From positions 2,418,001 through 2,482,000 of the forward strand of contig OZ257137.1 in assembly GCA_965279115.1 (NCBI GenBank): a stretch of 64,000 nt of DNA, read 5' to 3'. Numbering within the stretch: position 1 is the stretch's first letter; the number at the start of each line of letters is the position of its first letter. The notes below the pieces were generated by a model. It saw only the letters and a list, made by a program, of their open reading frames with translations, searched no databases and was not told where the DNA came from. The DNA comes from JAEUOS01 sp965279115. Its GTDB lineage: Bacteria > Pseudomonadota > Gammaproteobacteria > Burkholderiales > JAEUOS01. This document shows positions 17,420 through 27,556 of the stretch, in pieces. The translations under genes were made by a program, and so were the position numbers.

Positions 17420-19594
17420 ATGCCATCCATGCCGTTTGTACGTGTCGCCATTGAGGTTCCGGTGGGCGGTTTGTTCGACTACCGGGTCGAGGACGCCGCC
17501 GACAGCGTCGGCCGGCGGGTGGCCGTTCCGTTCGGACCGCGCACCATGGTGGGGGTGGTGCTCGAGGCGGAAGTCACGCCGGAAATCGACCACGCGCGCA
17601 TCAAGCCGGCGCGTATCCTGCGCGACTTGCCGCCCTTGTCAGGGCGGTGGCTCGACTTGCTGCGCTTTTGCGCTGCCTACTACCACCACCCGCTGGGCAA
17701 TGCTATCGGGGCCGCATTGCCGGCGCTGATCAAGGCGGACCGTCCGCTGGCGGCGGCGCTGTGGACCCGCTACTGCTGGCAGGGCGCCGCGCCGGAATTT
17801 CCCAAGCGCGAAAAGACCCGCGCCGCGCTCGCCGCGCGGCTGATGGAAGCGCCGCGCCATGGTTTTGAATTGACCAGCCTCTCGCCCAAGGCTCTGGTCC
17901 ATCTGCAAGGCTGGCTGGCGGGCGGCGAGGTTGGCGTGGCGTCCCCGGCTGCTTTTGTTGAAGCGCCCGCGCCCGAACTCACCCCCGAACAGGCGGCGGC
18001 GGTGTCGGCCATTACCCGCGACCTGGCCGCCGGGCGTTTCGCCGCCAGCCTTTTGCATGGTGTTACCGGCAGTGGCAAGACCGAGGTGTACCTGCGCGCG
18101 GCCTCGCACGGGTTGGCTGCAGGCGGGCAGGTGCTGGTCATGGTGCCGGAGATCAACCTCACGCCGCGCTTGCTCGAGCATTTCCGCCAGCGCTTCCCTG
18201 CCAGCAGCATCGTTGCACTGCACAGTGCGTTGAGCGAGAGCGAGCGCTCGCATCACTGGTTGATGGCGCATGCCGGCGCGGCCGACATCGTGCTCGGCAC
18301 CCGGCTGGCGGTGCTGGCCTCGATGCCGCGCCTGAAACTGATCGTGGTCGATGAGGAGCACGATCCGTCGTTCAAGCAACAGGAAGGCATGCGCTATTCG
18401 GCGCGCGATCTGGCGGTGTATCGCGCCAAGAGCGAATCGATTCCCATCGTGCTGGGCAGCGCCACCCCGTCCCTGGAGACCTTCGCCCATGCGCAGTCCG
18501 GCCGCTATGCCCGGCTTTCCATGCGTGAACGCGCGGTGGCCGAGGCCGAGTTGCCGGCCGTGCGCATCGTCGATCTCAATACCACCCGCGCCGAACATGG
18601 CTTGACCGGTCCGGTGCTGGAGGCGATCCGCGCGCGCCGGGCGCGCGGCGAGCAGAGCCTGGTGTTTCTCAACCGGCGTGGCTTTGCGCCGGTACTGTCC
18701 TGCAATGCCTGTGCCTGGGTAAGTGCTTGCTCTCGCTGCACCGCATATCTGGTGCTGCACAGGCGGCGTGGCATGCAGGCCGGCGGGACGCTGATGTGCC
18801 ATCACTGCGGCTATGGCGAGCCGGTGCCGCAGGCTTGCCCGACCTGCGGCAATGTGGATATCCGTGGCTATGGCCAGGGCACCCAGCGTCTCGAAGCCCA
18901 GGTGGCCGAGTTGTTTCCCGATGCCCGCGTGTTGCGCATCGACCGTGATTCCACCAGCCGTAAGGGGTCGGCGGAAGAACTCTTCGACCAGGTGCATGCC
19001 GGCGAGGCGGATATCCTGGTGGGTACGCAAATGCTGGCCAAGGGCCACGACTTCAAAAACCTGACTCTGGTGGCGGCGATCAACGTCGATGCCGCGCTGT
19101 TCAGCGCCGACTTTCGCGCCAGCGAGCGCCTGTTCGCGCAATTGACCCAGGTGGCGGGCCGCGCCGGCCGTGCGGGCAAGCCCGGCGAAGTCATCATCCA
19201 GACCCGCAAGCCGGAGCATCCCCTGTTTCGCGCCGTCGCCAATGGAGACTACGAAGGCTTTGCCGTCGGCCTGTTGGCCGAGCGCGAAGCCGCCGGCCTA
19301 CCGCCCGCGTCGTTCCAGGCCATGCTGCGCGCCGAAGCCAGGAAGCTCGAGGTCGCGCTGGATTTCCTGAAGGCCGCCGCTGCATCGGGTGTGGAAAACG
19401 GCAGCATCGAGATATATGATCCGGTGCCGATGAATCTGACGCGCCTGATGAACGTGGAGCGCGCCCAATTGCTGGTGGAATCACGCTCCCGGCCGGCACT
19501 GCAGTCCTTCCTGACCGACTGGGTTGAATGGCTGGGGGCACATGCGCCCTCCGGCGTGCACTGGCACGTCGAGGTCGATCCGCTGGAAATCTGA
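17420..19594 (+). CDS. priA: Primosomal protein N' (replication restart helicase)
   Basis: A 724-residue DExH helicase that restarts collapsed replication forks. An N-terminal 3'BD domain (about 1-105, VRVAIEVPVGGLFDYRV) is followed by a helicase core with Walker A GVTGSGKTEVY (about 213-223), Walker B VVDEEHD and LGSATPSLET. Eight zinc-binding cysteines lie between the two helicase lobes (from CNACAWVSACSRC to CPTCG). The C-terminal lobe has VGTQMLAKGHDF and QVAGRAGRAGKPG. All motifs look intact. The gene is preceded by DnaA-box-like sites and ends at a bidirectional terminator shared with the convergent cytochrome gene. Confidence 0.96.
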   Translation: MPSMPFVRVAIEVPVGGLFDYRVEDAADSVGRRVAVPFGPRTMVGVVLEAEVTPEIDHARIKPARILRDLPPLSGRWLDLLRFCAAYYHHPLGNAIGAALPALIKADRPLAAALWTRYCWQGAAPEFPKREKTRAALAARLMEAPRHGFELTSLSPKALVHLQGWLAGGEVGVASPAAFVEAPAPELTPEQAAAVSAITRDLAAGRFAASLLHGVTGSGKTEVYLRAASHGLAAGGQVLVMVPEINLTPRLLEHFRQRFPASSIVALHSALSESERSHHWLMAHAGAADIVLGTRLAVLASMPRLKLIVVDEEHDPSFKQQEGMRYSARDLAVYRAKSESIPIVLGSATPSLETFAHAQSGRYARLSMRERAVAEAELPAVRIVDLNTTRAEHGLTGPVLEAIRARRARGEQSLVFLNRRGFAPVLSCNACAWVSACSRCTAYLVLHRRRGMQAGGTLMCHHCGYGEPVPQACPTCGNVDIRGYGQGTQRLEAQVAELFPDARVLRIDRDSTSRKGSAEELFDQVHAGEADILVGTQMLAKGHDFKNLTLVAAINVDAALFSADFRASERLFAQLTQVAGRAGRAGKPGEVIIQTRKPEHPLFRAVANGDYEGFAVGLLAEREAAGLPPASFQAMLRAEARKLEVALDFLKAAAASGVENGSIEIYDPVPMNLTRLMNVERAQLLVESRSRPALQSFLTDWVEWLGAHAPSGVHWHVEVDPLEI

Positions 19595-19615
19595 GTTCGC
19601 GTCAGGCACAAAAGC

Positions 19616-19642
19616 AAACGGCGCCCGCTTGGGCGCCGTTTT
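19616..19642. terminator. Bidirectional intrinsic terminator
   Basis: Arms AAACGGCGCCC (19616-19626) and GGGCGCCGTTT (19631-19641), loop GCTT, followed by T on the plus strand and preceded by A residues that give a U-run on the minus strand. It lies 21 bp after the priA stop and 24 bp from the stop of the convergent cytochrome gene, ending both. Confidence 0.85.
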
Positions 19643-19665
19643 GCGTGTCGCGGCAAGTAACGGGA

Positions 19666-20508
19666 TTACTTGGCGGTAGCCACCATGTAGTCAACCGCGG
19701 CCTTGATGTCGGCGTCGCTGGCCGCCATGGCGGTGCCCTTCGGCGGCATCGCACCCTTGCCCTTGAGCACGCTGGTGTAGAGCGTGTCCATGCCGGTCTT
19801 GATGCGCGGAGCCCAGGCGGCCTTGTCGCCAAGTTTTGGCGCATTGGCAACGCCGGCGGCGTGGCAGGCCACGCAGGCGGTGTCATAAAGTGCCTTGCCG
19901 GCGTCGGCCTTCGGCGCTGCTGCCACGGCGACCACCGCAGCCGGTGCAGCGGCCGGCGCGGCAGCCGCTGCGGGTGCGGCAGCAGCCGGTTCAGCCGCGG
20001 GGGCGGGCGCCGCTGCCGGGGCAGCGGGTTCCTTGAACGTGCCGCCAGCGGCAGCGGTCAGGTAGACCACCGCGCGGGCGACTTCGTAGTCGGACAAGTC
20101 CGGATTGCCGCCGCGTGGCGGCATGGCCTTGATGCCCTTGATGGCGTTCTTGAGGAGGTCGTCGAAGCCTTCCTTGATATGCGGTGCCCAGGCGGCTTTG
20201 TCGCCGAACTTCGGTGCGCCGGCAGCGCCGGAATCGTGGCAGGCCTTGCAGACCTGCGCGTAGACCTGCTCGCCGGTCAGGTAGACCTTGGGGCCGTCGG
20301 CGGCCTTGAGGTTGACCGCAGCCACCGGTTTGATGCGCTCGGCGATGGCTTCGGGCTTGAGCGCGAGGCCCTGTCCGTCGACCTTCTTGCCGCCGGTGAC
20401 GAACGACACCAGGAGGACGATCAGCGCGATCGGGATGACAAAGGACAGGACGACCACGGTGATGAGCTGCTTGGGCGTCTTGATCGGCGTATCGTGGTCC
20501 CCACTCAT
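19666..20508 (-). CDS. Dihaem cytochrome c, membrane-anchored (c5-like)
   Basis: A 280-residue protein with one N-terminal membrane anchor (about 14-38), then two cytochrome c domains with CKACH (about residue 86) and CVACH (about 212), joined by an Ala/Pro-rich linker (about 158-200). Axial Met candidates lie in KAMPPRGG and GAMPPKG. The two domains share GDKAAWAP and a following amphipathic segment, so they arose by internal duplication. The likely role is electron transfer in the respiratory chain at the periplasmic face. No oxidase subunit genes adjoin it. Confidence 0.9.
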   Translation of the reverse strand: MSGDHDTPIKTPKQLITVVVLSFVIPIALIVLLVSFVTGGKKVDGQGLALKPEAIAERIKPVAAVNLKAADGPKVYLTGEQVYAQVCKACHDSGAAGAPKFGDKAAWAPHIKEGFDDLLKNAIKGIKAMPPRGGNPDLSDYEVARAVVYLTAAAGGTFKEPAAPAAAPAPAAEPAAAAPAAAAAPAAAPAAVVAVAAAPKADAGKALYDTACVACHAAGVANAPKLGDKAAWAPRIKTGMDTLYTSVLKGKGAMPPKGTAMAASDADIKAAVDYMVATAK

Positions 20509-20662
20509 GAGGCTTCCTTTCGGGCTGGCAGTAAACGCCGCAGTGCGACAGGCGGCGGGCAGAATTAAATAAACCCTGAATTATAGCGGGGAATTGTGCG
20601 TCGCACCCGACAAACGACCGCGTGCCACCGGCTGGCTGAGGGCGCTCTTTCAAGGTGCGTCT

Positions 20663-21892
<1,230 letters not shown>

Positions 21893-22222
21893 TCCTCATT
21901 GAATCGCAAAATGGGCGATGCTGCCGAGGGCATCAATTGACTTGGTGCATCCGGGTGAAGCGCGAGATTCGGCCGCAGTGACGCCGGCGGAGCGGGCGTT
22001 CCTCGATCCGGGGTTGCAGGCGTGGCGTGCCACCAATGCCACAGACAGGAAGGCGCTGAATTCCCGGTCGGGCCAGTTGGCTTCGGCGGGAGGGCGCGCG
22101 CCCTCGTGCATGGTCGCCAGGCCAGAGGATGCCCAGTGCCGATGCTGGCGCTGGCGAGTTTGCAACACGCCAGCGTTCGGCAAGCAACAGACGCGACGGG
22201 CAGGCAGCGCGATCATCCACCC
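21893..22222. other. Gene-free stretch between rtcB and the SOUL gene
   Basis: About 330 bp between two divergent genes. The plus-strand frame of the SOUL protein stays open back to 22022, but that extension has no signal-like or family content. I see no clear operator, hairpin or RNA gene here; it presumably holds the two divergent promoters. Confidence 0.5.
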
Positions 22223-22876
22223 ATGCGATTCTTCCCTTGGGGAACACTGTCCGCTCCTGCCTTGGCCATCGGCGCCGGCATGCTTGCGTTGATGACCTTC
22301 GCCACAACCGCGCACGCCACTGAAGAGCCTGACTACCAGGTGGTTCGCGGATTCGCGGGGTTCGAGGTGCGCCAGTACGCGGGCTATACCGTGGCCGAGG
22401 TCCTGGTAGCCGGTCCCGCAGGCGAAGCCGGCAACCAGGCCTTTCCCATCTTGGCGGGCTATATCTTCGGCAAGAACAAGGGCGAGAGAAAGTTCGCCAT
22501 GACGGCACCGGTGGCGCAGGTGGCTGTGCCGACGAAGCTTGACATGACGGCGCCGGTCACCCAGACGGCAGCGCCGGGTGGATTTCTCGTGCAGTTCGTG
22601 TTGCCCAAGGGCGTGTCGGCGACCAGCGCGCCCGAACCGTTGGACTCAAGCGTCCGGTTGCGCGACGTGGCACCGAACCGGGTGGCGGTGATTCGCTACT
22701 CGGGATTCTGGTCGGATTCGAACTACGACGAGCACCTGGCAAAGTTGCAGGCGGCGCTCCGCACGGCCGGCATAGTGTGGAAGGGGGAGCCGGTGTATTC
22801 GCGATACAACGCGCCATTCACACCCTGGTTCATGCGCCGCAACGAGATCTGGCTGCAACTGGTTCCGGACACCTGA
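22223..22876 (+). CDS. SOUL/HBP-family haem-binding protein, exported
   Basis: A 217-residue protein starting at the ATG at 22223, which opens a signal peptide (hydrophobic stretch about 9-30, ending AHATEE). The SOUL fold is recognised by YQVVRGFAGFEVRQYAGY near the N-terminus, AGYIFGKNKGERKFAMTAPV, the repeated MTAPV phrase, and WFMRRNEIWLQL at the end. SOUL proteins bind haem or other tetrapyrroles; the bacterial role is not settled. The gene is alone on its strand and ends 27 bp before a convergent Bug receptor. Confidence 0.88.
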   Translation: MRFFPWGTLSAPALAIGAGMLALMTFATTAHATEEPDYQVVRGFAGFEVRQYAGYTVAEVLVAGPAGEAGNQAFPILAGYIFGKNKGERKFAMTAPVAQVAVPTKLDMTAPVTQTAAPGGFLVQFVLPKGVSATSAPEPLDSSVRLRDVAPNRVAVIRYSGFWSDSNYDEHLAKLQAALRTAGIVWKGEPVYSRYNAPFTPWFMRRNEIWLQLVPDT

Positions 22877-22903
22877 TCCGCGGAACCGGATCGACCATGC
22901 GCT

Positions 22904-23875
22904 TCAGTCCAGCCTTGCCCCGGACGCCTTGACCACCTTCGCCCACTTCGCGATGTCGGATTCCAGCAGGGCCAGAAACGTCTCCGGTGTGGTGATCATT
23001 GCCTCGGCGCCCTGCTCACGGAAGAACGCCTGGGCCTCGGGGCTCTTGAGGATCTGCACGACATCAGCGTTGACCTTGGTCACCACCGCGCGCGGCGTGC
23101 GCGCCGGTGCGAGGATGCCCCACCAGGGGCTCACATCGAACTGCGGATAGCCGAGTTCGGCGATGGAAGGCACTTCGGGCAGGCTCGGATTGCGCTTCGC
23201 GCTCGATACCGCGATGGCGCGCAGTTTGCCCGCCTTGATCAACTGCAGCGCCGACGGCACCGCCGCGAAGGCCACGTCCACCGTGCCGCTGATTACGTCG
23301 GTCAGGGCGGCGGAGATCGCCTTGTAGGGCACATGCACCGTGCGGATGCCGGCCTCCACGTTGAGCGATTCCGAGAGCAGGTGGTTGACCGACCCATTGC
23401 CCGAGGTGGAGTAGGTGACCTCGCCGGGCTTGGCCTTGGCGCGCGCGATCAGGTCGCGCAGGGTCTGGGTTTGCGACTGCGCGCCTGTCACCAGAAAGAA
23501 CGGCGTGGTCGCCACCGTGGCGACGGTGGCGAAGTCCTTCACCGAGTCGAACGGCAGCCTGGCATAGAGGCTCTGGTTCACCGCCTGAGAGCCGGCGTAG
23601 GTGAGCAACAGGGTGTGGCCGTCGGGCGCCGCTTTGGCGACGGCATCCGTGCCGACAATGCCAGCGGCGCCGGCCTTGTTCTCCACCATCACCGATTGGC
23701 CCCACAGGCGGCCGAGGTGCTGGGCCATGTAGCGGGCGAACACATCGGTGGCGCCTGCAGCGGCTTGCGGCACGACGATGGTGACCGACCGGGCGGGATA
23801 GGTTTGCGCCGATGCGGTACCGGCGGAAAGCGCACTCGCGGCGGCCGGCAGCCGGGACAGGGCTTTTCGAATCAT
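22904..23875 (-). CDS. Bug-family tripartite tricarboxylate transporter receptor
   Basis: A 323-residue periplasmic binding protein. The ATG at 23875 starts a signal peptide ending TASAQ; the frame stays open upstream to 24097 but that part overlaps the next gene. Family phrases: TYPARSVTIVVPQAAAGATD, VENKAGAAG, PDGHTLLLTYAG, YSTSGNGSVNHL, VHVPYKAISAALTDVISG and LPEVPSIAELG. It lies 70 bp after the FMN hydroxyacid oxidase on the same strand, so it may deliver that enzyme's 2-hydroxyacid substrate; this is inference. Confidence 0.9.
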   Translation of the reverse strand: MIRKALSRLPAAASALSAGTASAQTYPARSVTIVVPQAAAGATDVFARYMAQHLGRLWGQSVMVENKAGAAGIVGTDAVAKAAPDGHTLLLTYAGSQAVNQSLYARLPFDSVKDFATVATVATTPFFLVTGAQSQTQTLRDLIARAKAKPGEVTYSTSGNGSVNHLLSESLNVEAGIRTVHVPYKAISAALTDVISGTVDVAFAAVPSALQLIKAGKLRAIAVSSAKRNPSLPEVPSIAELGYPQFDVSPWWGILAPARTPRAVVTKVNADVVQILKSPEAQAFFREQGAEAMITTPETFLALLESDIAKWAKVVKASGARLD

Positions 23876-23945
23876 GGAGGGTCCTTGAACGGGGTAAAGA
23901 CCAGGCGCGCAGCAGCGATGCCGCGGCGATGCTGCAACGGCGCGG

Positions 23946-25112
23946 TCAGCGTGCCGCATTGTCGGCGCTCCAGAGATAACTGTCATCCAGCGCCTGGAAT
24001 TCCCGGCAGCCGATCTGCCCCAACACCATGTCGACTTCCTTCCTGATGATGTTGAGCGCATGGGTGGCACCGGCCTGGCCGGCCGCCGCCACACCATAAA
24101 GCGTGGGGCGGCCGAAGGTGACCGCGCGCGCGCCGAGGCAGCGGGCGATCACCACGTCCGAGCCGCGCCGCACGCCGCTGTCGAGAATGAGTTCCAGCTT
24201 GTCGCCCACCGCGTCGCGGATCGCCGGCAGCATTTCCAGCGGCGAGGGGGCCGCGTCGAGTTGTCGCCCGCCATGGTTGGATACCACCAGCCCGTCGACG
24301 CCCAGGCGCTGCGCCTCGCGGGCGTCGTCCGGATGCAGCAGGCCCTTGACCACCAGCGCGCCGGGCCAGGCCGCGCGGATGCGCCGCAGGGTGTCCCAAT
24401 TGACCATCGGCGCCGGGGTGAGTGTGCCGTACAAATCCGCGACCTGGCCGGCGTTGGCGCCGTCAGGGGCATAGGGTTTCCAGTTGCGCATCATCGGGAT
24501 GCCGCCAGTGCGCAGATAACGCAGCACCCAGGCCGGATGGCCGAGGGCTTCCAGCACCACGCCCGGCGTCATGCGGAAGGGGCGCGAGAAGCCATTGCGG
24601 CGATTGCGCTCGCGATTGGAATTGACCGGCACGTCCACCGAGATCACCAGCACCTGCACCTTGGCTGCGACGGCGCGGCGTACCAGGTCGGCGTTGATGG
24701 TCTCGTCGGTGGTGCAATACATCTGGAACCACACGTGCTCCGGCGCGACGGCGACGGCGTCCTCCAGCGCCGCATTGGCGGCGCTGGAAAGAAGAAAGGG
24801 CACGTTGGCTTCACGTGCGGCGGCCGCGAGCATCAGGTCGGCATCGGGGCGGAAAAGTCCGGCCAGGCCGGTGGGTGAAATGCCGACCGGGCTGGCGTAG
24901 GTGCGGCCGAACACCACAACCGACTGGTCGCGCCGGCTCACGTCACGCAGGTAGCGCGGCACCAGGCGGTAGCGCTCGAAGGCCGCGCGATTGCGCTTCA
25001 AGCACAACTCGTCGTCGGCGCCACCGTCGATGAAGTCGAAGGCGATGCGCGGCAGCTTGCGGCGCGCGAGCACGCGCAGGTCGTCGAGGTTGATGGCGTC
25101 TTGCAGCTTCAT
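23946..25112 (-). CDS. FMN-dependent alpha-hydroxy-acid oxidase/dehydrogenase
   Basis: A 388-residue enzyme of the L-lactate dehydrogenase (LldD)/glycolate oxidase/mandelate dehydrogenase family, which oxidises an L-2-hydroxyacid to the 2-ketoacid with FMN. FDFIDGGADDE is near the N-terminus, SPTGLAGL contacts FMN, and the active-site signature SNHGGRQLD (catalytic His) lies at about 284. LDSGVRRGSDV and GRPTLYGV complete the FMN site. It lies just downstream of an Lrp/AsnC regulator gene (12 bp) on the same strand and before a Bug receptor. Specificity is undetermined. Confidence 0.92.
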   Translation of the reverse strand: MKLQDAINLDDLRVLARRKLPRIAFDFIDGGADDELCLKRNRAAFERYRLVPRYLRDVSRRDQSVVVFGRTYASPVGISPTGLAGLFRPDADLMLAAAAREANVPFLLSSAANAALEDAVAVAPEHVWFQMYCTTDETINADLVRRAVAAKVQVLVISVDVPVNSNRERNRRNGFSRPFRMTPGVVLEALGHPAWVLRYLRTGGIPMMRNWKPYAPDGANAGQVADLYGTLTPAPMVNWDTLRRIRAAWPGALVVKGLLHPDDAREAQRLGVDGLVVSNHGGRQLDAAPSPLEMLPAIRDAVGDKLELILDSGVRRGSDVVIARCLGARAVTFGRPTLYGVAAAGQAGATHALNIIRKEVDMVLGQIGCREFQALDDSYLWSADNAAR

Positions 25113-25124
25113 GGCGGTTTCCGT

Positions 25125-25631
25125 TCACATGACCGGCACGTGGGTCGCCTTGAGCACGCGCAGCGCGAAGCTGGATTTGCTGTGGCAGATGCCGGGGATC
25201 TTGTAGAGCTTTTCGCGCAGCAGGCGCTCGTAGTCGCGGGTGTCGCGCACGGCGATGCGGATGAAGTAGTCGTAGTCGCCGGAGACGAGGTAGGCGTCGA
25301 GCACCTCGGGGATTTCCGCCAGCAGCCGGCCAAACTCGTAGAGCGTCTCGTCGGTGTGGCTTTCGAGCGTGAGCTGCACGATCACCGTGTCCTTGAAGCC
25401 CAGCTTCGCCAGGTCGAGTTCAACGCTGTACTTGCGGATCAGCCCGCTGGCCTCCATGCGCTTGATGCGGCTCCAGCAAGCGGTGGGCGATAAGTTCACC
25501 GCCGCGCCGATGTCCTGCAAGGTGCGGCGCGAGTCGGCGAGCAACTCCCGCAGGATGGCCATGTCGAACTTGTCCTGAACGGCCGGGGATTCTTCCGTGA
25601 TATCGGCGGATTTCCGAATGTTTTTCGCCAT
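25125..25631 (-). CDS. Lrp/AsnC-family transcriptional regulator
   Basis: A 168-residue regulator with an N-terminal helix-turn-helix (about 22-70; LREL, RRTLQDIGAAVNLSPTACWSRI) and a C-terminal RAM domain (about 85-160) with VLDAYLVSGDYDYFIRI. Such proteins respond to amino or keto acids. It is divergent from the acetolactate-synthase-like gene across 62 bp and followed by the hydroxyacid oxidase, so it probably controls one or both. No clear dyad was seen in the short gap beyond A/T-rich stretches typical of Lrp sites. Confidence 0.9.
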   Translation of the reverse strand: MAKNIRKSADITEESPAVQDKFDMAILRELLADSRRTLQDIGAAVNLSPTACWSRIKRMEASGLIRKYSVELDLAKLGFKDTVIVQLTLESHTDETLYEFGRLLAEIPEVLDAYLVSGDYDYFIRIAVRDTRDYERLLREKLYKIPGICHSKSSFALRVLKATHVPVM

Positions 25632-25693
25632 TTATAGAGAAACACTGCGAAATATCGAAGCCTATTTTGCCTTGATTGCGGAAAAATCACCAC

Positions 25694-27460
25694 ATGACAA
25701 CGCTTCTGGCCGAAAACCCTTCGCCCACCCGTGCCGCGCTGGCCACGCGCAACGGGGCAGAGATCCTGCTCGATACGCTGGTCGAGTGCGGCGTGGACAC
25801 CCTGTTTGGCTATCCGGGCGGGGCGGCCCTGCCGCTCTATGACGCGCTCCATGAACATCCCGGCCTGCGCCATGTGCTGGTGCGACACGAGCAGGCGGCG
25901 GTGCATGCGGCCGAGGGCTACGCCCGCAGCACCGGTCGGCTCGGCGTGGTGCTGGTGACCTCCGGGCCCGGGGTCGGCAACACCATCACCGGGTTGCTCG
26001 ACGCGATCAGCGATTCCGTGCCCGTCCTGTGCATCAGCGGCCAGGTGGCCACCGGCGTGATCGGCACACAGGCCTTCCAGGAAAGCGACGCGCTCGGCAT
26101 GTCGCGGCCGGTGACCAAATGGAACCACCAGCCATGCGACGCGGCGCGCATTGCCGACGCGGTGCGGGAGGCCGTTCGCCTGGCGATGTCCGGCCGGCCC
26201 GGCCCGGTGCTGCTGGATGTGCCCAAGGACGTGCAGTTGCAGCGCGTCGCCATGCCGCAATCGGCACCCCTGCGCCCCGCGAGCGGGACTGATGTCGCGC
26301 AGCCGCTGCCCGCCATGGCCGACCTGCAGCGTGCCGCTGACCTCGTGGCCAATGGGAAGCGTCCGGTGCTGTACGGCGGTGGCGGCCTGATCAATTCTGG
26401 CCCGGATGCCTGCGCGGCCTTCACCGCCCTGGCACGTGCCTGGAACATCCCGGTCACGCTTACGCTGATGGGGCTGGGCGCGTTTCCCGGCAGCGACCCG
26501 CAATTCCTCGGCATGCTGGGCATGCACGGGACCCTGGAAGCCAACCTGGCGATGCATCATGCCGACCTGGTGATTTGCGTCGGGGCGCGTTTCGACGACC
26601 GCATCACCGGCCGTCTGGCCGACTTCTGCCCGCATGCGCGCAAGATCCACATCGACATTCACGCCGCCAACATCAACAAGGTGGTGCCGGTGGACGTGGG
26701 TCTGGTAGGCGATTGCGACCAGGTGCTGGCCGCGCTTGCGCAAGTCCTGCCGCCGCGCGGCACGCAGGACCTCGCGCCGTGGTGGACCACGATCCGGAAA
26801 TGGCGCAAGGTCGATTGCCTGGCGTTCGAGGCAGATACCGACACGATCCGCCCCCAACACCTGCTCTCCGCGCTGCAGGCACAACTCGCCGGCCGCGACG
26901 CGATCGTATCGACGGACGTCGGCCAGCACCAGATGTGGGCGGCGCAATACCTAAGCTTCGATGCGCCGCGGCGCTGGCTGACCTCCGGCGGCGCCGGCAC
27001 CATGGGATACGGGTTGCCGGCGGCCATCGGCGCGCAAGTCGCGCATCCGGAAAAAACGGTTGTCTGCGTGAGCGGCGACGCGTCGATACTCATGAACATC
27101 CAGGAGCTTGCCACCGCGGTCCAGCACCAGACGCCGGTGAAAGTGGTGCTCTCCAACAACAGCCACATGGGCATGGTGCGCCAGTGGCAGCAGCTCAACC
27201 ACGGCAACCGCCTGAGCCACAGCGGGAACCTGGCGATGCCGGATTTCGTTGCCGTCGCGCGCGGGTTTGGCTGGGGGGCGCGCCGCGTGGACGCGCCGGA
27301 AGACCTGGAGGCCGCACTGGCCGAATGCCTGATGTACCCGGGCCCGTTCTTCCTCGACGTGCGGGTGACGGCCGAGGAAAACTGCTACCCCATGATGCCG
27401 GCCGGCTGCGGGCACCACGAAATCATGCTGGCGGACAACCGCTGGTACGAGGCGGCCTGA
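25694..27460 (+). CDS. Thiamine-diphosphate enzyme, acetolactate synthase large-subunit-like
   Basis: A 588-residue ThDP enzyme. The N-terminal PYR domain has FGYPGGAALPLYDAL and the catalytic Glu in VRHEQAAVHAAEGYAR; the C-terminal PP domain has the ThDP/Mg motif GDASILMN...NN and the AHAS-like phrase GMVRQWQQLNHGNR. Acetohydroxyacid synthases condense pyruvate with pyruvate or 2-ketobutyrate for branched-chain amino acids. No small regulatory subunit gene (ilvN) follows, which fits a catabolic or specialised paralogue. The ATG at 25694 is preferred to a TTG at 25676. It is divergent from the Lrp gene. Confidence 0.87.
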   Translation: MTTLLAENPSPTRAALATRNGAEILLDTLVECGVDTLFGYPGGAALPLYDALHEHPGLRHVLVRHEQAAVHAAEGYARSTGRLGVVLVTSGPGVGNTITGLLDAISDSVPVLCISGQVATGVIGTQAFQESDALGMSRPVTKWNHQPCDAARIADAVREAVRLAMSGRPGPVLLDVPKDVQLQRVAMPQSAPLRPASGTDVAQPLPAMADLQRAADLVANGKRPVLYGGGGLINSGPDACAAFTALARAWNIPVTLTLMGLGAFPGSDPQFLGMLGMHGTLEANLAMHHADLVICVGARFDDRITGRLADFCPHARKIHIDIHAANINKVVPVDVGLVGDCDQVLAALAQVLPPRGTQDLAPWWTTIRKWRKVDCLAFEADTDTIRPQHLLSALQAQLAGRDAIVSTDVGQHQMWAAQYLSFDAPRRWLTSGGAGTMGYGLPAAIGAQVAHPEKTVVCVSGDASILMNIQELATAVQHQTPVKVVLSNNSHMGMVRQWQQLNHGNRLSHSGNLAMPDFVAVARGFGWGARRVDAPEDLEAALAECLMYPGPFFLDVRVTAEENCYPMMPAGCGHHEIMLADNRWYEAA

Positions 27461-27487
27461 CCCGCGCCGGGGTCAGTGCGGCCGTAT

Positions 27488-27556
27488 CGGCGTCTTCAGC
27501 GCAGCCGCTCCGGCGTCTTCAGCGCAGCCGCTCCGGCGTCTTTAGCGCGGCCGATC
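27488..27556. repeat. Three tandem 23-bp units overlapping the dioxygenase 3' end
   Basis: Units start at 27488, 27511 and 27534. The first two are identical; the third differs at a few bases and contains the stop codon (27542-27544) of the dioxygenase gene. The array looks like a small expansion of the gene's own 3' end into the convergent intergenic space. Confidence 0.8.

Noticed and set aside
27488..27556. Possible CRISPR array
   Set aside because: The 23-bp units are contiguous with no spacers and no cas genes are present.
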